From Linanthus parryae (taxonomy: Eukaryota > Streptophyta > Magnoliopsida > Ericales > Polemoniaceae), in the NCBI GenBank assembly GCA_023055425.1, contig JALGPY010000001.1, forward strand, positions 142,315,368-142,379,367: DNA of 64,000 nt. The letters are read 5' to 3'. Every line of letters starts with the position of its first letter. The first letter of the stretch is position 1. Made by a program: the position numbers and the translations under genes. Positions 36,080 to 45,893 of the stretch are shown here, one piece after another. The notes beneath the pieces are model-generated. The model was not told the DNA's origin. It searched no databases and saw only the letters and a list, made by a program, of their open reading frames with translations.

Positions 36080-36138
36080 GGCGGAGTCCGGCGAGAGGAG
36101 TGGTGGTGATGTGACGGCGATTGGTGGAATATGTGGGA

Positions 36139-36146
36139 ATTTATAG
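36139..36146 (-). promoter_or_regulatory. TATA box of VPE copy 1
   Basis: On the minus strand CTATAAAT, 60 bases upstream of the ATG at 36079, giving a short 5' UTR. A W-box core TTGACT lies at 36161-36166 (plus strand) and may reflect stress control, as known for VPE genes; that last point is inference. Confidence 0.6.
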
Positions 36147-36483
36147 AGAGGTTAGGACGTTTGACTTTTGTTGGGAGTTTTGTGTGGCGTGGGTGGTTTC
36201 TGACCGTAGATTGGATTTGTTGCTTCACGATTGGGTTACCTGTTGGTATGACTATGAGGTGCTATAACTTTTGACTAGTTAGATGAGATAAAAAAAAAAA
36301 TAGTGCTATGAACCTTCCCTTGTTTTTGGGCGGTGAACACTAATAATTATTTTTTTAGGATAAGTACTTCATTAAATTGAGTCTAAAACCTATTTATCCG
36401 ACCAAATACAATCGGGCATTCACCATGATTTATCCGACAAAATACAATTCCTTCGTTTAAAACAAGGAATCCGATTCCTTATT

Positions 36484-36742
36484 ACCACTTGTTTCTTCCC
36501 TTTAGCCCTATTCTGCTTTTACCACTATTTACTGGGTCACATTGATCCGGTGATTTGGCTATTGAAATGATGCAATTTTTTAATAATTTTTTCATAGTGT
36601 TGTAGAGTAAAAGTTGTATTATAACACAGTGAAAAAATTATTAAAAAATCGAATTATTTTACTGTCCAAATCACCCGGTCAAAATGACCCAAATACAAGT
36701 TAAAAAGTTAAAGTAGGGCTAAAGAGAAGAAACGGAGTGGCA
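36484..36742. mobile_element. Palindromic MITE, copy D
   Basis: The left end ACCACTTGTTTCTTCCCTTT pairs with the right end AAAGAGAAGAAACGGAGTGG. The middle has the family signature CACATTGATCCGGTGATTTG ... TTTTTTAATAATTTTTTCAT ... CACCCGGTCAAAATGACC. Confidence 0.7.
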
Positions 36743-37216
36743 GTAGTCATGGTTTGCAGGGCAGAGCCACGTGGGGGTAAGGGCTGACACTTGTCCCCTG
36801 AGTTTTGAGAATTTTCACTAGTATCTCTAATTTTATAAATTTTTAATGACTAGTCCATATAAAATTTACTACATTGCTCTCTGAAATTAATAACTACCAG
36901 TCCTGCTCTTCTCTATCAATTCTTGCTATGACTGACTTGATTTCTTAGTTTATATGAAAGAATGTAGAGTTTTTGTCTTCGAAATTCAATCCGTTCTCTT
37001 TAGAGCGTTGTTTCCAATAACTTTACGCTTCAGACAACAAATCTGCATGATCCTGGCGCGAAGTTTGCTCTTGAAGGATAAGTCGGGGCAGCTGGAGAGG
37101 GAGACAGCCGGATCCGAGAGGGCTTCTTGAGCCAAATCCATCCTTTGTTGGATATGGACTGAACGTCTTTTCAAACTAATCTTCGAGGTTCGAGCCCAAC
37201 TGCGAAAGAGTGTTGA

Positions 37217-37345
37217 TCAGTATTCTTGTTTCCGCATAAAAGAGTGCCAGAGAGAACCACTTGCTAGAAAATCCCAAGATTTACGAAGTACTAATAGATT
37301 AGCTTCAGGGTCCCAGAGCCAAATGGCTTCAAACTGAGGCTTCGT
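37217..37345 (-). pseudogene. LINE-type fragment (endonuclease-RT linker)
   Basis: The minus-strand frame reads KPQFEAIWLWDPEANLLVLR and then a WDFLASGSLWHSFMRK stretch. Plant LINE polyproteins have a matching 'FRFEAMWL.DP...V..SW....S' segment between endonuclease and reverse transcriptase. Only about 40 residues survive and no other LINE domain is next to it. Confidence 0.45.
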
Positions 37346-37627
37346 TTGAGTTCTCAGATGGTGTCCGAAAGTATCAAGGATCAAAGGATTGTATTTATAC
37401 ACTTACTGGCAAATCTGAAAGAGGGAAGATGAACAGTATTTATACACTAACTATAACTAACAAACTAAAAACAACATTTAATATTTACAAAACAACGTCT
37501 ACAAACAACATTTAACTAATAAACTCCGTATCAGTTATAGTCATTCATTCGGGCGATTTTGGTTGTGAAGATGCGTGTGGTGGTGACTCCTGAAGATGTC
37601 CCTGGAAAGGCCTTTGCCACATTGATG

Positions 37628-40600
37628 TCAGGCACTGAAACCCTGCTCGAACGAGCTCCAACGACCAGAAGGGACAGTAACGCAGGCTTGTGCTGATGCC
37701 TCGGACATCTGCTCTTTTGAGATTCCAGCATTGCAGATGTTAGCGATGGATCGCATATGTTTCATTCCATATTGTGACAGCGACCCACAATGAGTCTCCA
37801 ATGTCCTCACCTGCACATTTGAGAAGATCACTATTTAGTGCACCGTCTCAAAGCAAGTGGAACAATGTGCATATATTCACACCCCTTCTCTAATGTTGAA
37901 TGGAGTTACAAATTGGTAAAAAGCAATGTACATAAAACTGAAGTGTTACCATGGTTCGAAGACAGTCCCAGTCATCAACAAGGGGTTTTCCAGCAGGGCG
38001 GATAGCTTCCAGGACCTCAGGGCCCTTTTCAATCCCAAATAGAAGTTTCCCGACAATCTGCATGCTACTGTCAATGTGCAGTCTATGTGACATAGCTTCA
38101 AAAAGCTGCTTCTGAGCTTCAATCTTCCTTGAAGACCCTTCTGGAGCCTTACGGAACTACAAGTACAAACATTGGAAAATCAGTGCTTAACAGATGCAGA
38201 ATAGAAGATAGTCATTCCCTGGTTAAAGCCAATAGTCCAATAACCAATCTAAGTGGTGGATACATAGATCTCTCCAGAAATCTAACCACCTACACCTTTC
38301 TTTCTCTTTTTTTTTTTCCTCGGTCAAAACTGATTTTGTACTTACTCACCCTGAAACATTGAATCAAAAACTTAGACTACCCCTACTGGATCCAATCTTT
38401 ACCAGAAACCATATTGTTTTGGTTACATCCCTAGTCTAGCACCTAGAGAAACTACCCGAAAGCACAACGATAGTCAGGGCCATGAAAGCAGTAGAATTGG
38501 AAAAAGTTCAATAACCGACTTGATTACTCGTGCACTTTCTTATACTGGTTACTCCTGGTGTAAGTGTCCGTTCTTCTACCTACACTGGCCTTGACCATAA
38601 CTTAGCTATTGTGCAAAGTTCAACCATTTGTGTCATCCTCATCCATACCACATATGCATTCACACAACTGTAACAAACAAATCTTGATCGATTGACGCAA
38701 TGAAACATGTGAATAATAAATACTGAAATAGTATATGCATACCTTGTCCCAGAAGTGCACAAGATCAGCATCACGCTGGTTAACAGCTTTTGAAGGTGGT
38801 CTCATGAAGTTGTCATCCGTAGAAGTGTAGTTATCATTCGAAGGATTTGTTCCAATATACTGGAAAAGCTTCTCCTTACTAAGATGAAGGTCCCCATATT
38901 GCATCACATGAGAACCAAACGCAAAATCTCCATTTGCAGTTCTTCTTTTAACCTGTGACGCAAAATCATACATATAAGTTTAAAACAAGAATGAGTGGAA
39001 AATCATTTGATACATCTAAGCACGACTTTAAATGCATACTTTCTACTATTATGCATATAGAATGATATATATGTGATTCTAAAGACCCTTAGAAACAATG
39101 ATGCATTTAACAAATTCTTACCAGCTCATATTGCTGCCTCAAGCTTTCTGTCCGCAAATTGTGAATGTCACTGTTCAAATATCAGAAATTAGTAATGCAG
39201 CACAGAAAGTGAATTATATGGACAAGTCATGCAGGTGATTGGACCGATGCACCAAGCAAATCAAGGAGATTAAACATTATGGTATACTATACCTCAAGTT
39301 AATTCCATAAATCCAATTTAAACACTACTGATCTTAGTTCCTCTATAAGATCCAGATATCATAAGGAGATATATACCGTGCTAGTACTGCTCTTTAACGT
39401 TCTTAAAGGGCTCCTTTGTCCCTTCGGTGCTTACTTTTCTTTTAAACCAAACAACTTAGACAATTATACATGTCGAGCATACCTGTCTTCCATCCAGGCA
39501 ACACTAAACAGGTCACCCAAACAGGTCCCAAATTCTTCTTCGCAGTAAGTCCCCCAACTACTCTCTTCTGCATTGGCCGCAGTGGTTGCATATATATTCA
39601 GGCCTTGTGGAAGAAGACCTTCAAAGATACTACCGGACTCACAGGCTTCAAGATAGATTACCTGACAACAGTGGAAGTGCAAATTATTATTTATTTTTTT
39701 ACTAAAAGTGCAAATTATTATTGACAGTGCAGTACACCTTAGTTGATTTACTAGGACTAGGAAAGTTAACTTGCATTTAGCTAATCAATAGTGAAGTTGT
39801 AGCTTACCAAGCTTTTATACGTCCCAGAACCATGCTTCTTTTTCAAGGTATCAACCAGATCATTTGCATAGAGGAAAGGACCATCCGGCATCCCTGAAAA
39901 ATAATCACAAGATGCACCAAGGGCCTCAATAATTCACAATCTTCAAAAGGATATAATGACTCTATTGATATTTACATGCAAACGCTCAAAGTTGTTACGG
40001 ATAAAATGGTGTTGCTTTGGTATAGGTAGATGATGAAGATATGCTTCTTTATGCTTTAAATGGCATCTCCTGTTAAATAATATGCTTTCTGTTCCTCGAT
40101 AGGCACTCGATCTGAGCCTGTTTCTCTTGAAGAACTTCATGTTTTGTTACGAGCTGAAGAACAAATGTTAACATCCCAAGGGACTCTTTTTTTATCCGGT
40201 TAATCCCTCTGCCTTTGCTGGTATGTCGGGTTCTCATTCTTATCGTGGTTCACCTCGTGGTAAAGGTTACTCTGGTCCTCAGTCTGAGTATGGCATAACA
40301 ATTTTGGCCGGATCAGGTAGAACTCAACCTGGGCGGTATGATTCTAACAGAGGTAGATCTAATGGAGGATATAAAAGACCAGAGGGGTATAGGAGTAGAT
40401 TTAACAACAACTTTCAAAACAGTGATCGTTTTGATTCTGTGAACAATGTTGTTACATGTAAAATATGTGGAAATGATTATCATACTGCTCTCTGTTGGCA
40501 CAGAATGGATCATGCCTATCAAGGCAAGATGCCATGTCAGAAACTATCTGCATTCAATACTTTCTCTCAACCTAGCAACTCTTCCTCTGGTTACTTGGTT

Positions 40601-41772
40601 ACTGGGTATCCTCTGGTGCTACAAACCACATGACACCTGATATTCATAACCTGTCTATTGCTGAACCACATACTGGTACTAATCAAGTTTCTGTTGGTAA
40701 TGGTCACACTTTATCAATTGCTCACTCTGGTACTGCTCATCTCCCAACTTATTCTCATTCTTTTAAACTTACTAATATTCTTCTTGTTCCTCAATTATCC
40801 AATAACTTATTATCTGTTTATTAATTATCTAAGCAACACCATTGTTACTTTGTGTTCATTTTCCATCCAGGACAAGTTGCGAAAATACATTACCCAGGGC
40901 TGCGTGAAAATGAACTCTATCCTTCTACTCTCGTCCTTTCTCTGGTGAAAGATATGTAAAGGGAAGTTGAACTCTACAGGGTGTTCTCGCAGAAATTATA
41001 GGAACGCCTGAATATGTACCACCAGCCAATGTGCAGCCTATATGTAGGGTACTTGTTAGCAATGCCGTCAATGAAAGCTTCATTAGATCAAATTCAAGAT
41101 ACTTCATTTAAAAAGCTTCAAACTTTTCCATAAACTGGATTTTGTTACTGCAACTGCCAACTAGTCTTTATGGTCTACAAAGGTTGAATCGAACATTATT
41201 CATGCTGGTGAATTAGGCTTCAGTGAGCTTTTAACATCAACTGGACAAGAATAATATGAACAGCTGATAATCAAAGGTCTTACAGTGAGTGTCAACTTCT
41301 ATAAGTATGCAAGAAAAGTAAGACTGACATATCCGTGGCATTAAGTGTAATTTCAATTCACACCGATTATGATGCTCGAAGGTAAGTTCTACTATCATAC
41401 ATAGTCAAGAAGATAACTGAAATACTATATGTGGTGTAAAGTGTTAATAACGTTGTTTATGATGCTTGAGACACTGAAATTGGCGCAATCAGATGTTTCT
41501 GAACCATACAAGAGCAGCAACAATAAGTTTTGTTTTAACCAAACAAGACAAGCATAGAGAAAAAATGTATACACGTGAACTTCAATAGTTGTCAAGAAGC
41601 TTGAATGTTCCATATTGATGATAGTCCATGAGGCTCAAAAACAATCCCTGGTAGTATAACGTAATGGCAAATTGGAAGCATTTTCCAAAACATGATTTAC
41701 ATAAATAGTGCACACAATGTTTTCAATCAACAAACAAATTGCATAGTGATGTGTGTGTGTGTTTGTGTGCAC

Positions 41773-41826
<54 letters not shown>

Positions 41827-44000
41827 ACTAACCAAGAACCCCAGCACCCCCATGATCACTGTAATATATGAAAATATGGTCATTTGGACCGCTATCGACA
41901 ACCTTTCCACTACCACCCGTAAGAGCACTTTTATTCCCCAGGATAGCAGCAAGAAAATTCTTAGCAGTGACCTCCTTTCCAATATAATCCTGCTCCAATG
42001 TAAAGTTACAACATCAGCAAGAAGACGATATCATGATATTGCATCTGGGTAAATGCATGCAATGGACACAGACCTTTGGCACTCCTTTGTATACATCATC
42101 ACCATGTGGGCTGTTAATTATGATTCCAGGCCTTGGGTTTTCCTCATTGAGAGCGATGTCATCATACATAAAAACAATTATGTTTTCATCTTTAAGGCCA
42201 CCTTTCTTCAATAGTTGATAGGCATGACAAACATCACTCTGAAGAAAGATAAAAAGATAACATCAGTACTTATCCAATAGAAGGAAGTGCATAAGAACAA
42301 ATATCCATGTCCTGGGGAAGGTAGAACCCCAATATAACATGGTCATTTTAAAAGGAAGTATCCGGAGATTGGGTAGTTAATCACCCAGTCTTACATATCT
42401 CAAGATATAATTGGTAAAGTACAAGTAATGTACATTTAGCTGTTTAAGGTTATAAGATGCCGACCCAGTTAAAGTAGATCGATTCTCGGGACTAGGGACA
42501 CAACAGAATTGAAGCACATTAGTTTTTTTTTATCTAACTATTTCTTGTAACCAATGTTCCCAGTGATCATCAAAAACAACAGTTCTCACTTACTGCGTTC
42601 CACCAAAATGCGGAACCCAATCAACTTTTAGATTATTCTGTAATCCTTTAAGCATCCTCAACTACGTAGTCCACCACTAATAGCTAGCCACTGCTATTTT
42701 GACTAATGTAATAAAACTGTAACGAGATATCTGTAATTCTCTTATTCACTTGCACAAATAAGATTAGAGTCACCCTCTGAACTCTAGTATACTTATTATC
42801 TCTATCTATGTGAGTACAATAACTTTGAAAGTCACACCAAATAGTGGTACTAGTAGCTCTATCTTATCAAACGATGAAAGAGCATTGCATGAATGAGACG
42901 CGTGCAAGTATTGCATGAAGTGCACAAGCAGAGGGAAAATGTGGTAGTTGTGGTGGATTAATACAAGTGAAATGATACTACACATAGTAGAACTACAGTT
43001 AAATGAACTCTAAGCACAACCATACACATTTTTCGAGCTAAGACGGAACTCAACTATCTACTTTCTCGTCATCATTTATGAATCGAAATTAAGAGTTGTC
43101 CAGGTTTGAACAACCTTGGTAAGCATCAAGCCTACTACACTATGGCATCGCAAAGTGTACAAACTCCACCTTGTTAACACTGAATTAGCCTAAAATGCAA
43201 TGACTATCAACCAGGCAGAAACATACTGCACCAACATTTTCTTGCTAGTGAAAAAATAAAAATAAAATGTTTGCTTCATGGTAGCATTAGACTTTTTCCA
43301 ACCGCAACAGCTCACTTTGACCCGGTGATTTGGATAGCGAAGCAATGTAATTTTTAGATAACTTTTTTCATGGGGCCATGTTCTCACGAACTCGTGTTCA
43401 TTGATACTATTATGAGAAGTGAGAACGTGACGTGGCATTCTCACAGCTATGAATTTCTTTTCATTAATGAAGGAGAAATAAATGTGTATCTTTTTCATTA
43501 AAATAAAGATATTTGTGGTTGTGAGGATGTCGTGTCACGTTCTCGTGATAGTATCCCGTTCGTGAGAACAAGCGTTCGTGAGAACAAGCCTCACAACATA
43601 ATTATCACTATCAATTAAGTGAAGTATGATTCTCCAATCAACAAAAAGACTGAGTGCAATTAAGTAAACTTTTGGATAATCTACTAGCAATTAAGTAAAT
43701 TATCACTAGCAATGTCCATACAAGCATAAAAGTCAAAGACTGAGTGCAATACAGTAAAGGGGGTAAAGCCACCTGATGCCTGTAATTCCAGTATCCATTT
43801 GATCCGGCAAGAAGAACCGCCCATCTTGTACCCGTAGAGTCGTCGTCACCGTCACGGAAGAATCGGGAAGTTTCTGTGGGCAACCTTATCAAATCAGGTA
43901 ATCTGATCACATCGTCGGCGAATACACGGCCTTCGGTGACGACGATGCTCGTCAACAGAGGAATGAAGAGGAGGAGCAGCAAGGCCAGGAGAAGTGTCAT
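37628..44000 (-). CDS. VPE: VPE/asparaginyl endopeptidase copy 2 with ligase-like features
   Basis: Tandem paralogue of copy 1. Exons (minus): 44000-43773, 42238-42074, 41989-41833, 39893-39808, 39661-39483, 39170-39122, 38952-38743, 38156-37950, 37810-37628. The joined frame is open for 487 residues with GT-AG introns in identical positions and phases. Signal peptide 1-22; His177 in [12 protein letters not shown]; Cys219 in YLEACESGS; gatekeeper-type Gly249 in SSWGTYC. Two differences from copy 1 are notable. The dipeptide two and three residues after the catalytic His is Gly-Ala instead of Gly-Pro. The stretch between two conserved Cys is CEEEFGTC, seven residues shorter, so the polyproline loop is gone; this deletion accounts for exon 5 being 179 and not 200 bases. 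Both changes are of the kind reported for peptide asparaginyl ligases, while the gatekeeper Gly is protease-like. The other exons show no disabling change. Confidence 0.93.
39990..40930 (+). pseudogene. copia gag-protease fragment inside VPE copy 2 intron 3
   Basis: Plus-strand remnant in a minus-strand gene. Pieces in order: a gag end with [19 protein letters not shown] (about 40110-40180), a Gly/Arg/Tyr/Asn-rich linker (40223-40440), a knuckle-like [13 protein letters not shown] (40458-40496), and protease-proximal TPDIHNLS ... VGNGHTLSI ... [12 protein letters not shown] (40630-40820), with frame changes between. The intron of copy 1 lacks it, so it arrived after the gene duplication. Confidence 0.65.
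41776..41825. repeat. GA microsatellite in VPE copy 2 intron 3
   Basis: An AG/GA dinucleotide run of 50 bases, eight bases from the splice donor end of exon 3 (41833). The matching site in copy 1 has only six repeats. Confidence 0.9.
43312..43378. mobile_element. Palindromic MITE, half copy E
   Basis: CACTTTGACCCGGTGATTTG followed by 'gatagcgaagcaatgtaatttttagataacttttttcatgg' is the left half of the family. The right half is missing and replaced by the inverted-repeat segment at 43380-43585. Lies in intron 1 of VPE copy 2. Confidence 0.55.
43380..43585. repeat. Inverted-repeat segment in VPE copy 2 intron 1
   Basis: TGTTCTCACGAACTCG at the left faces CGTTCGTGAGAACA at the right (about 43557-43572), with a second GCGTTCGTGAGAACAAG copy just after. 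'gagaacgtgacgtggcattctcac' and 'gtgaggatgtcgtgtcacgttctc' pair inside. Probably a small DNA element. Confidence 0.5.
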
Positions 44001-44053
44001 GGCGGATTCCTGCGATGTGATGTGAGGAGGGATAGTGGAAATTGGTGACTGGG

Positions 44054-44063
44054 GAATTTGTAC
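44054..44063 (-). promoter_or_regulatory. Degenerate TATA position of VPE copy 2
   Basis: Aligned by the shared 'tgggaattt'/'ggggaattt' context, the minus-strand TATAAATTCCC of copy 1 reads GTACAAATTCCCC here. A TTGACC W-box core remains just upstream (about 44080). Promoter activity may therefore differ from copy 1 (inference). Confidence 0.5.
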
Positions 44064-44211
44064 TAGTAGAAAAGCTACCTTTGACCGTCGATTTGGCTTT
44101 TTTTTTTAATGAATTATAGTAGTATCTGTTAATTCACGTGATCACGAGTGGGTTACCCATTTTTTAAAGGGATTTTTTTTAAACATTGAAAAAAAATGAC
44201 AATATTTGGAA

Positions 44212-44450
44212 TGGCCAATAAAGCCTTATTTACCCCTCCGGATGTAGTTGAGTTTTGTCGAGTTCGCATTCTTAAAACGGTGGACACAGAGGTCTTGAGT
44301 TCGAACATTGAGGTAACTCAATGACTGTCTATTAGTCTCCGAACAGTGAGTTTGTCGGCCCGAACTTTCTCATGTTATTTTACCTCTCTAGTATGATTTA
44401 CATACTAGACGAGGGATTTACAAGAGCGCATCGGAAAAGTAGCAGTTGTA
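44212..44450 (+). repeat. tRNA-derived SINE, copy 1
   Basis: Contains GAGTTCGAACATTGAGG, a good Pol III B box. It also has the 3' words 'ttacctctctagtatgattta...tttacaagagcgcatcggaaaagtagc', which I recognise from plant Au-type SINEs. About 73 percent alike by eye to the copy at 44518. Confidence 0.6.
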
Positions 44451-44517
44451 TATCCCCGAGAACGAGGGTTGTTTTTGTATATAACTCATATTCGAGGGAT
44501 GATTTTTGTCTTTTACC
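44451..44517 (-). mobile_element. Relict terminus of the Pack-MULE 1 family
   Basis: Reads 'tatccccgagaacgagggttg', then 'tttttgtatataactcatattcgaggg' and TTTTTGTCTTTTACCC. This is a diverged copy of the right terminal inverted repeat of the element at 45041-46662. No partner end was found, and the two SINE copies flank it. Confidence 0.6.
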
Positions 44518-44770
44518 CTATTTGGAATGGCCAACAAAGCCTTTGGGAGGTAGTTGAGTTAGGACGGTGGACACTTGTTTTCAGGTCTTGAGTTCGAACA
44601 ATGGAGTAGCCCAATGATTGTCTATTGGTCTTCTGAATTGCGAGTTTGTCAGTCTGGATTTTTCTCATGCTAATTTACCTCTCTAATATGGTTTACAGGC
44701 TATTGCACTAGAAATGTGGTTTTACAAGAGCGCACCCGAAACGTAGCAACCGCGAGTCCCCGCATCATAA
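44518..44770 (+). repeat. tRNA-derived SINE, copy 2
   Basis: Starts 'tatttggaatggccaa' like copy 1. The B box is GAGTTCGAACAATGGAG. The 3' end is 'ggtttacaggctattgcac ... gagcgcacccgaaacgtagcaaccgcgag', typical of Au-type plant SINEs, and a short A-run follows. Confidence 0.6.
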
Positions 44771-45040
44771 AAAAAAAGTAAGCCATTATTTTAATCCACT
44801 TGCTATATTCGTCAACCCTACCCGTTCTCTCTTATATTTTTTATTTGTGTCTTGATAGGTTGTCTATAGATATCGAACAAGCTATAGAGAGTAAAAGTTA
44901 CCAACTTCTATATCTTGGCGGAAATTTTCATCATCTCTTTCGGCCAGATGACATTCTTCTTTTAGATCATGCAAATCGTAAGAATACAGCTACAACACTG
45001 CTCTTCATCAAAATTTCAGCAATAAATATGAACAACAAAT
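44771..45040. other. Intergenic DNA before Pack-MULE 1
   Basis: No gene; the ORF starting at 44800 has no recognisable feature. The last nine bases, ACAACAAAT (45032-45040), are the left target duplication of Pack-MULE 1. Confidence 0.5.
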
Positions 45041-45426
45041 GGGTAAAAGACAAAAACCACCCCTCGAGTATGGGTTATATACAAAAACAACCCTCGTGTT
45101 CGGGGATATACAAAAACCACCCCTGTCCGATAACGGAGCAAACGGTGAATTGACGGTGGATCAAAAAGACTAAAATACACTCAAAATTCTACAAAATTAC
45201 CTCAGTATAAAGGCCACTCCTTCCCCTTCTTCTCGCATATCCTAACCCTAACCTACCTTATCCCTTCCTTTCTCTCTCTCCTCCCATCTTCTCTCCCGAC
45301 GCCGCTGATCGATCTATTGAAAGGGGGTTACGCCAAATCACAGGACCACGCCGCCGGATCTTAGTTCAGTCTCGCTCTCGAACACGACAACAAGACGGCG
45401 ATTGGGATTCTGGGTGCTTTCCGCCG

Positions 45427-45640
45427 ATGTTGCATATGCTGCGGTCGGAAAGCCCGCGGGCTCGGTACGACTCGGCGATTGCTATGTATCGTTTCTATAT
45501 GGTACAGAGCAACCGAGTCAAGCTCGTGAAACTCGTCCCCGTGTCGACTCTGTTGACGATGGTGAGCGGTGAAATAGGCGGCTCGGCAGTGCTCGTGCTG
45601 TGTAACTTGGCGGCTTGTCCGGAGGGGAAATGGCCTTTGT
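45427..45640 (+). pseudogene. Captured ARM-repeat fragment (U-box E3 ligase-like)
   Basis: The frame reads MLHMLRSESPRARYDSAIAM, then a VQSNRVKLVKL stretch, an MVSGEIGGSAVL stretch and VLCNLAACPEGKWPL. Plant U-box/ARM ubiquitin ligases have the same order: ALRSES, DSALAL, SNRTKLVKLGAV, MV.SGE, LVLCNLAACPEGR. The usual Leu-Tyr-His-Leu and Gly-Ala-Val positions are changed, the U-box is absent, and only about one and a half ARM repeats survive. Origin by capture into the element is inferred from its position between the inverted repeats. Confidence 0.65.
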
Positions 45641-45815
45641 ATCTAATTGACAAATATTGTTCTTGTGGTTTCCTCCCATCTTCTCTCCTGACACTCTTTG
45701 GGATTGAATATTGGTTTTGATTACTCCGTTGGGGTTTTTGAAGTTCTGATTTGTTTTTGACAGGTTGATTTGAGGAAGTTTTTTTAATTAATTTAGTGTG
45801 AGGTTTTTGGAGAAG

Positions 45816-45893
45816 ATGTCTTTCAATACAAGAGCTGCAGACCACCCGCCACAGAGGCGAATTCTGCGGACTCAAACTGTTGGTAATTTGGCC
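45816..45893 (+). pseudogene. Possible captured callose synthase N-terminal fragment
   Basis: MSFNTRAADHPPQRRILRTQ followed by TVGNLA resembles the start of plant callose synthases (a Pro-rich stretch, then PQRRI.RTQTAGNL). The match ends abruptly and the frame continues into unrelated sequence. Only about 15 residues support it. Confidence 0.35.

Larger units (their letters stand above)
36147..37627. other. Spacer between the two VPE genes
   Basis: Contains promoter sequence of copy 1, MITE copy D (36484-36742), a LINE-like remnant (37217-37345) and the 3' flank of copy 2. No independent gene seen. Confidence 0.5.

Noticed and set aside
44280..44620. Possible tRNA genes suggested by GAGTTCGAAC B boxes
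   Set aside because: No cloverleaf or anticodon arm can be drawn around them; the surrounding words fit tRNA-derived SINEs.
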